A stretch of DNA of 64,000 nucleotides, taken from assembly GCA_030062745.1 (NCBI GenBank), contig CP099842.1, positions 21,609,822 through 21,673,821 on the forward strand. The letters run 5' to 3'. Below the pieces are notes generated by a model. That model was not told the origin of the DNA and searched no databases. It worked only from the letters and a program-made list of their open reading frames with translations. The DNA is from Capitulum mitella. Lineage: Eukaryota > Arthropoda > Thecostraca > Pollicipedomorpha > Pollicipedidae. The stretch's first letter is position 1. Every line of letters starts with the position of its first letter. Of the stretch, positions 57,180 to 64,000 are shown piece after piece. Both the position numbers and the translations under genes were made by a program.

Positions 57180-57700
57180 CTTAGGGCAAACTTTTAAGGC
57201 CCCGGCCGAGGCAGAATGTCTGGAGAGTAGTTTTCCGTGTGTGCACGCAGCGGCGCGCGGGCCGCACTCTGATTGGCTGGTGGCAGCGACCGGGGAGAGG
57301 TCAGGGACGGTCTGACCGGGAGGGTCAGTCCAGGACGGGACTCAGTCAAGAAAGGTTCTCTCCTCTCCATTCCACCCTTGCCTCTCGTGTCGTGAGTTGA
57401 TTATAACGACTCGCGCTACGGTCCCAGGGCTGTTATCTGGGTCTCCCTCTCCTACGTGTTTGATTATAAAGAGCAATCTCCTCTCTCTCCTTGTCTCCCG
57501 TGCTTGATTCTAACGAGCCGCCTCCCCTGTACCCTCTACGAGATTGATCTCAACGATCGGGTATCTATAAGCCTTATCTTCCTCTCACTTTGACTCTGCG
57601 GCTGCCGCCCTCGCCCTCAGTCAGGTCGCCTGATGATTTGTGGATGACTGTTCTCTGGATTAAACCTTGATATCTCAGGAACTTGTTACGGTGAGTTTCA
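57180..57700 (+). promoter_or_regulatory. Promoter- or leader-like block with a four-copy motif
   Basis: A GC-rich start with CTGATTGGCTGG (CCAAT box, inverse) is followed by pyrimidine-rich sequence carrying four copies of a TTGATTATAACGA-type motif at 57397, 57460, 57504 and 57544. Near 57690 TTACG|gtgagt looks like a good splice donor. The arrangement suggests a promoter and 5' noncoding exon of an unrecognised gene, or the leader of a retroelement. No coding exon downstream could be linked to it. Confidence 0.35.
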
Positions 57701-58650
57701 AAAATTTGGCTTAAATCATTCAAAAGATATTAAAAAACCTCACGGGAGGAGCGGGTCTAATTGGCCCCGTCTCCGTGATGTGGTGGACTAAGAATGTGTG
57801 AAACTCTGGCTTGTCTATAAAAATTATTTTTCTGTTTCTTTATTATTCATATCTCGACTCTTCTTTCTTGTTTCACTTCTTTTTTCTGCTCGCCTTCCTT
57901 CTTCAATCTTTGCAATCTTTTCTCTTTCTTTCTATCTAGGTCATGTTCTCCACCTTTTCTTCTTTTGATATCGCAAGGATCCTTTCAAACCCGTTTCCGT
58001 TCCTGGCATTGACCGATGTCTGGACGTCACAAAGTGCTTTGTTATTTTGTTTTCGTTTAGTTTTGGTGTCACTTAAAGACACTTAAAACCAACGTTAACA
58101 TCCAAATGTCGTGTCTCGGAAAGTGGAGTAAGCATGAGTCTTGTTTGAAAACTAGTTAATGTATTTGTGTGTTAAGAGGTAAAGCTTCAATCAACTGGTT
58201 TATCTGGTGATGAGCAATGTTGAAACCAATTGCGTTTAACTATTTTGTGATAGGTTTCCTGACGGGTACCTCCAGGGAGTCTGTGCTGACGATGGCGACC
58301 CAATTACTGATCAAAGTCAGTTCAATCTGATGGCAAAAAGTACAGGCGATTACGGATGTACAGAGGATTATATGTGTAAACGGTTGATTTCGGCCATTTC
58401 CTTCGCCATCTTAAGGTCAATGACATGAGGCGAAACTTGCGCAGACAACCAATTTCTTTTCAAGATTTAAGGATTCCGTTAAAATTTGTTTGTTTGCACT
58501 CCGTTCCGTCACCAGTTCGTTGCGTCCAAGATCATGTCTCCACTGCAACAGCTGGAAGTTGCATTCAAAACTAGCACCTGAAGGTGTCATCTGCCAGATG
58601 TCACGGGAAATGTACTTAACATTTTACTATCCATGCTTCAGGCTGCTAGG

Positions 58651-58880
58651 CCTTCTCCGCCAGGTAGCATTCGCATTCCACCTATCTTCCGCCCAAATTG
58701 GCTCCACTAGCAAATAATACAAAGCACATTCAACTAGACCAGGTCATCGCCAGTGTCAAAATTTATTTTAATTTTTTTTTTCCCTTCTTTTTTCTTCTTG
58801 CCCTTCCCCCCCAGGTAGCATTCGCATTCCACCTATCTTGTCTCCGCCGCCTCAAATTACGTGCTCCATCTCTAAAGCAA
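58651..58880 (+). repeat. Duplicated segment with two acceptor-like sites
   Basis: CAGGTAGCATTCGCATTCCA occurs at 58661 and again at 58812, each followed by CCTATCTT and related sequence for about 70 bases. The second is preceded by a long pyrimidine tract (58767-58811), making a strong splice-acceptor-like context; the first has a weaker one. A tandem duplication of about 150 bp, possibly of a 3' exon, but no protein is identifiable. Confidence 0.5.
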
Positions 58881-59544
58881 CAGGTGTAATGACTATATAG
58901 CAGCACGACAGGACCCATAAAAGATATTTCGTGGTCCAGTTGTTTTATTTATTTGACCCCAATGGCCTCTGCGTAATGTCCGGGATCAGATCCCGCACAA
59001 TGCACAGCGTACTGCATTGACTTCGGTCCGTACACCCGCTTGAACCGTTTTGTGACCATAGTTTATCGTGCCGCCAAGGGTGCGACGTGACCGTGAGATA
59101 CTAGTTTGTCATTTTCTTGCGCATTGCCAACAAATCTCCCGCATATCAGCGCTTTCTACAAACTGAAACAGCAGCAGTGATGTGAAAGATACTGAAAATG
59201 ATGACGACAGGTAGCCATAAAGACAGAAAACCATTGCTGCGATCTCCTTGGATTAAAGGTCATCCTATGACTCAGAAAGTACCTTCAACATAGATTAAAT
59301 ATTTTTGAAGTGTCAGATGCATTACACGCTCCATTACGTCGTTGCCTTTGACGAAGTTTTCCCTCTGTGGTGGAATGTTCGCCAAGGTGGTCGACAGTCA
59401 GAACCTGAATATGCATTTTTATTGTTTTGAATTATGTGATCCAATGAAGCCGATTGCCACTTCGGGGTACTGCGAACCGTCTTTCGTGGGTTGTGAAATG
59501 TTTACCATGTTCTCGTATAGTAGGACTTCAGAAGCCCCCCTCCG

Positions 59545-59895
59545 ATTTTTTGCTCGTCATTCACGGGGTTTCTGAAGCAGCTTCACGAAATTTTATGGCT
59601 TTTCCTACATATTTTTCCTACGTAATATGACAATATTAGAAAATCCATTTATTTAGGGCGGAGCCAGGCCAGATTCTTGGGAAGCATCTCCGGCCCTTTT
59701 TGGCACGGTTGAATGTAAAAGAAAAATGAATACCAAAAATATGGTCCTTAAGACAAAATTTAAAAGTTTAAATGAGTGTATAGCTAAATAGCTGGGAAAC
59801 ATATAAAAATGTTCTCGTTGATCTGAAGTCACTTTGTAAGGTCAGCAGTCAAAGTCAATAGTCAAAAATTTGTTTAATGTAGGGGAGAGGGTGAC
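59545..59895 (-). mobile_element. piggyBac-type element fragment, copy 3
   Basis: The segment matches the reverse complement of the right part of copy 1 (about 36700-36990), for example GCAGCTTCACGAAA, TGGCTTTTCCTA and AGTCACTTTGTAAGGTCA. Both termini are missing. Confidence 0.75.
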
Positions 59896-60065
59896 ATGAT
59901 GGGCGGGTTGGTGTTTCAGACCGCATATCTTTGATTAAAATGACAGAAGAATGATAACATTTTGTCGGATTATAGTTTAACCATTCGTGTGCTTATATTC
60001 CAAGGTAGATTCATGAACCAGCCAGTTTAACACCATGAGACTTCTTTACCATGAGCGATCCCAAA

Positions 60066-60109
60066 ATCCGTCATGCCCCACATGGTTTATCGCATCGGGC
60101 ATGACGGAT
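60066..60109. repeat. Perfect 13-bp inverted repeat (hairpin)
   Basis: ATCCGTCATGCCC (60066-60078) and GGGCATGACGGAT (60097-60109) form a stem with an 18-nt loop. A related GACATGATGGGC lies at about 59894, next to GTAGGGGAGAGGG, a sequence type seen at ends of DNA transposons. Confidence 0.8.
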
Positions 60110-61040
60110 AAAACGTTTCCCTATGTAAGCCGGTAGCTTACAATGGCAAAGGCTCCCTAATAAATGTTGTGTCATTTCAACCTACTTGTGCGCATTCCAT
60201 AGCGGTTGCACTCATTCTCTTAGTCCGATCACCTCAGAAAGTGCGGATTAAAAACGTGTTTGTCATGAAAATGGAAAACGTGGCTTCGGGCCAAATCTGC
60301 GAGAGGAACTAAATGTGGAGGACAAAGACATTGTCCGAAAAACATAAACGTGTGAAGACAAACGAAACTCACAAAAAGTGCCAAACCACTGGTCGTACAA
60401 CCTGCTCTTTACGTCCGGCATGCAGCAGGCCCATCAAACGATTGACCGTCATGAATAACACATCTCAGAGAACCCCTGCAATCTTAGTCTGTGCTGTGAG
60501 TAGAACTGAAGATGAAAGTCTCGACACGTTACTCAGGCAACATAACGAGCAACGTTTCAGTCAGCAGACGGCACCAATGACGACGACTAAAACTCGTACA
60601 AGAAGCTCACGCTGCCCTCTTCCAAGCCAGCGCATTGGTCATGCGACTACTTCTTACATCCTGAACAACATGTCCATCCCTCGCCCGATACAGAATCGCC
60701 AAATGATGCGTTGCAGTACAGGCACGTGACAATGGATTCATCATCTTCTTTGTTCTCTATGTCAACGTCCACTTTGCTTGGATGCCTCTTCTTCTTCTTC
60801 GCGTTTGTGATGGCAACTTTCCATTTCCTTTGTTTTTTATTTTGTCTGCTGTGTTTTATTTCTTGCCGCGACTTCTTAGTTTAGCTGTTCTCTGTACGCT
60901 AGTTTCTAGCTCCTTTTTGTACCGAGAGCTGATGAGTATGACTATCCGCGTTGTTTTCTTCTTCACCCTCGGCGCGTCTGTCTGGGCTACTTTAGGAATC
61001 GGTAATTTGTCTGCCAGGCTGTACTATGTAGACATCTCAG
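60110..61040. other. Intergenic sequence with an unassigned 138-codon ORF
   Basis: The + strand frame 60313-60729 is Thr/Arg/Ser-rich with no recognised domain. It could be a transposon-derived frame given the transposase next door, but nothing supports that directly. Confidence 0.3.
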
Positions 61041-61044
61041 CTGC

Positions 61045-62470
61045 AAGCAAATTGGGGTTTGTAGCGTCGACGGTGGAGCTGCTGCAGGTGTTGACGGCGG
61101 AGCTGATGCGGATGTCGACGGTGGAGCTGCTGCGGACGTCGATGATGGAGTTGCTGCGGACGTTGACGGTGGAGTTGCTGCCGACGTCGACGGTTGAGTC
61201 GAGGGCGACAGTGCCTCGCCATTATGCGGTGAGCTAGCATTCAGTGGTAGGTCTCTGACTTCAGCTGGGGTAAAGTTTTTTTCACTGAAGCTGTCTCTGT
61301 TCGGGGCATATACCCCGCATTTCTTGAAACCGCTGGTAGTCGTCGATGGTATAGCTGTAACTGTAGAAGATAAGCTTCACGGAACAGTCGGGCAATATGG
61401 TAGAGTCACAACTCTTCCCGGAAGAGTTGTAGTAGGTACGCTTCCTGGAATGGCAAGAACCTTTCCATTGAGTATTAGTAGAACGTACTAAGTAGCCACA
61501 TGAACGTCGAGTGGCTGGAGGCGATAGCTCGTGTGCGGTGGGATGACGTCAGTGGTTACGTGGTTGGCTCTGGCGAGGTCGATGACCTCCAGATTTCCTG
61601 TGTGCGTCAGATGTCCGTCCATAATCAAAAGCACGGGGTCATCCGGTGCAGGCTTTGCGTGCTTCCAGTGCTCCAACCGCCTTGCAAACAAGTCAGTTTG
61701 CCTCCAGCCGGATGGGTGCTATGTAAAGGTGCTCCCAGCTGGCTCACCGTCTTCTAAGTTCTTGTTAACTCTGCTGCGTGGCATGGTCATTATGGGCGGG
61801 ACGAAGTTTCCGTCTGCAGACATGCAGACGACAGCCGTAGCTAGCTCGTCTCTTTCTGCTGAGGTAAAACTTGCCATCTGTTTCTTACCCCTTTTCGTCA
61901 GTACCTCGCTCGGTTTCCACAGAACAGAACAGCAGTGATACCCATCTCATCGACGTTGTAGACTGCATGCGGACCAGTGAGTCCTCCAGAAGCTTCCTCA
62001 GTTAGATCGAAATACTTACTTACCGATGTCTTGTTGAAGTACTGAACGTGCGCTGCTACCGTGGCCTCGGGAGTTCGTGAGGAGATATTCTTATGCCGCT
62101 TCATAAACCCACGCAGCTAGTCCTTTCCTGCCATCCCGTTCTTGAAAGAGTGGGGTATGCCATTCTTCGCGGCACACTGGCACGCCGGCTGCCGCACATC
62201 AGTGGGACTGAGGAAAAAAAACATATTCTCCAGCTTGAGAATGCGTCGCCAGAGCTGCTGCTCCTCCATTGGCGAGAACATACTTTCTTGGGTCCTAACG
62301 AAGCTTCCAACGGGCATTTTCCATACAGGCGGCGCTGCAGCGTACTTCTCGGCGCTCCGTTCATGTCCGCTGCCTTCTGACTGGATATTCCTGCTACTAC
62401 GGGGTCTACGGCAGCCCGCAATCTCTTCCTCGTCAATTTTCCTCTGTTTGTTTTTCTGTGAAACAATGAG
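61045..62470 (-). pseudogene. pogo/Tigger-like (DDE_1) transposase, broken
   Basis: The minus strand shows, in order, an HTH_psq-type N-terminus (RAAVDPVVAGISSQKAADMN, then APRSTLQRRLYG, about 62350-62430), a CENP-B-like second helix-turn-helix region (KNGIPHSFKNGMAGKD), VYNVDEMGITAV with the first catalytic Asp (about 61930), SFTSAERDELATAVVC..PPIMTMPRS, VLLIMDGHLTHTGN with the second Asp (about 61610), IPPHTSYRLQPLDV, then SGFKKCGVYAPNRDSFSEKN. This is the layout of pogo/Tigger transposases. Breaks include a frameshift near 62300, another near 62100, an in-frame stop near 61725 and a stop after LQPLDV at 61488. The tail encodes eight-residue PPSTSAAA repeats. It is a dead copy; no terminal repeats were identified with confidence. 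Confidence 0.87.
61066..61200. repeat. 24-bp tandem repeat in the transposase tail
   Basis: Units of GACGGTGGAGCTGCTGCGGA-type sequence recur every 24 bp, five to six times. On the minus strand they are in frame with the conserved C-terminal part of the transposase and encode PPSTSAA(A/T) octapeptides. Confidence 0.88.
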
Positions 62471-63489
62471 GCTACATCGTAAAATTTAAGAACTTGTCTG
62501 GGAGGGAATGACAGGTAAGTATGACGGGGGCTCAGGAGACTCTGACCAGCCCGCGAGCCCATGGACTCGGGCTGGGCTCTGAAATTCCCAGTGCCATGGG
62601 CTGTAGGCAGGCCGTGGGCTGACTACGGGTCGCGATCGCGTTGCGATCTCAATAGGCGTTAATATCGCACGGACCGGGTTCGGGCCGCACACATCCTGCA
62701 GTGAACTGGCTGAGCCAGGCAATGGGCTGCTCATCCGCTGCATTCAACCGGCTGGACTGGGCTCGACTGCCATCCAGTGGACCAGGGCCGGGCTGGGCCG
62801 ACCGCACGCCGGCCCTTTGCGAACTCTGACTGGGGGGACACGGGAAATCTGGGGGGGGAGGGCACCCCTGGGAAAACAATGTTTCCCCGGGGAACGTTTT
62901 TCAACAACTGTTAACAATGAGCTTTGAGATCCCTCCAGGCCAACCACTGTACCCCCCCCCCCCCCATTCATGGGATCCCTGGAGGCCTTTGAGGAAAATC
63001 AAGCTGCTGAGTCCATCTATGTGTGAAATCAAGCACAAAATAATGATTTTTTTCAAGAAGCGACATAACGAGGTACGACGGGCAGAAACAGTAATTTTGC
63101 TCGTCTTGTCACATCCGATCATCGGCCAGAAAATCACGCACTGCCCCGCCGCCATGTTGACAAAATTCGCCGTTGACAACACACAATGAATCGGCACCCT
63201 CTAATGAAACTTATGAGTGGTGGTGAGGAAAAGGGCCATTACGACTACTTTTTAAGGCTTTAAAAAAGTTAATTTCAAGACATGGGCATTAAGCAATTAT
63301 TTCCTTTTTGTTTAAATTTCGGAAAAACTACAGAACATACCTTTCCGTACCAAAGTGGCGTGAAAGAATCGCAAGCTGGCTTAATAGTTCCAGATTTAGG
63401 GCGTAGGTGGCGCTAAGAGTTTGGGCTTCAGAGCGACTGCTCATCTTACCTAGCCTGAGTGCGTTGTCCCATTCCACCCTGAAAATTTC
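62471..63489. other. Intergenic sequence, no gene recognised
   Basis: 62520-62830 has repeated GGGCTGGGCTC / GGGCTG motifs and a palindromic GAGCCCATGGACTCGGGCT. A poly-C run of 14-15 lies at about 62952-62966. Frames here have no recognised domain. Confidence 0.35.
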
Positions 63490-64000
63490 TGCCTCTTATT
63501 TTCAAAATGCAAGATTCGAAATTGCTACGGCTCAGCACAGTCCCCTCTACTTGAAGTTTAAGCTTCAGATTTATGTCACGTCGGGTCACGGAGTTCTCAT
63601 ATAGAATGTCCGCGCGTGTATTGTATATCACAACGGCCATAAACAGGATTTTTAAAAATATGGTCTAATCAAATAATTGGAAACGTTTTAAACACGATGA
63701 AATGAGCTCAAGGCTATTCCATGTGACTCTGAGGTTATTTGAGGTCATTTAAGATAAAAGGTCGCAAGATGACCAGATGAACATGAGACCATGACAGTTT
63801 CCCCCGTTTCATGTCCCTGGCGCCGCCTCTGCCAACATTATACAAGCAATGTAATAGGGTTTGTATTTCTTAGGTATAACATAACTAGTAAAAGCTGAAA
63901 TATGTTCTTAACATTCAGCTTCATTCAGTTTTCAAAACAAAAAATATTCCTGCCATTTTCCAACCCCTGTGAGCGCTTATGCTTTTCCCCAAAATTCCAA
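63490..64000 (-). mobile_element. piggyBac-type element, copy 4, running off the window
   Basis: Matches the reverse complement of copy 1 from about 36640 back to 36140, e.g. GTCGGGTCACGGAG, CATGACAGTTTCCCC, TGGCGCCGCCTCTGCC and AACATTATACAAGCA. The right-hand terminus is missing and the other end lies beyond 64000. Confidence 0.78.

Noticed and set aside
60313-60729. 138-codon open frame as a gene
   Set aside because: No domain, no splice signals that link it to anything, and located beside a dead transposon.

Overview
The window is a metazoan nuclear genome segment, most likely from an arthropod. It has large introns with GT-AG boundaries, long (TA)n and (CA)n microsatellites, minisatellites, many small DNA transposons, and no bacterial gene organisation. 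The one gene I can assemble is a single-copy myogenic bHLH regulator (MyoD family; nautilus in insects) on the + strand. Four coding exons (13688-14059, 21153-21401, 27078-27153, 32755-32888) splice in compatible phases into a 276-residue protein with the WACKACK motif, the full basic/HLH domain with the myogenic residues Ala114, Thr115 and Lys124, a 14-residue polyglycine run, a Ser/Tyr-rich linker, and the C-terminal SSLDCL...IVQSI helix. The C-terminal motif and basic region resemble arthropod MRFs more than vertebrate ones, which is why I lean to arthropod.

Layout. 1-5.9 kb: a possible inverted-repeat element, a CpG-dense block, then a sharply CpG-poor 2.9 kb stretch that may be transcribed sequence of a neighbouring gene. 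6-12.7 kb: small hAT-type MITEs and a tRNA-derived SINE head. 13.4-33.8 kb: the MRF gene. Its three introns (7.1, 5.7 and 5.6 kb) hold several CpG-dense blocks, an E-box cluster, a 30-bp GC-rich minisatellite and decayed transposons. 33.8-57 kb: intergenic DNA with more CpG-dense blocks, two piggyBac-type non-autonomous copies, minisatellites and a decayed RNase H-bearing non-LTR retrotransposon. 57.2-57.7 kb: a promoter-like block with a four-copy motif. 59.5-64 kb: two more piggyBac-type fragments and a decayed pogo/Tigger-like transposase.

Repeat families recur inside the window, so their ends can be defined by internal comparison. These are a TTAA-flanked 1.2 kb piggyBac-type element (4 copies) that carries clusters of nuclear-receptor half-sites; three hAT-type MITE families (A, B, C), most with recognisable 8-bp target duplications; and a SINE head (2 copies). 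The remaining open frames are mostly chance frames in CpG-dense or period-3n repeat DNA and are not reported as genes.
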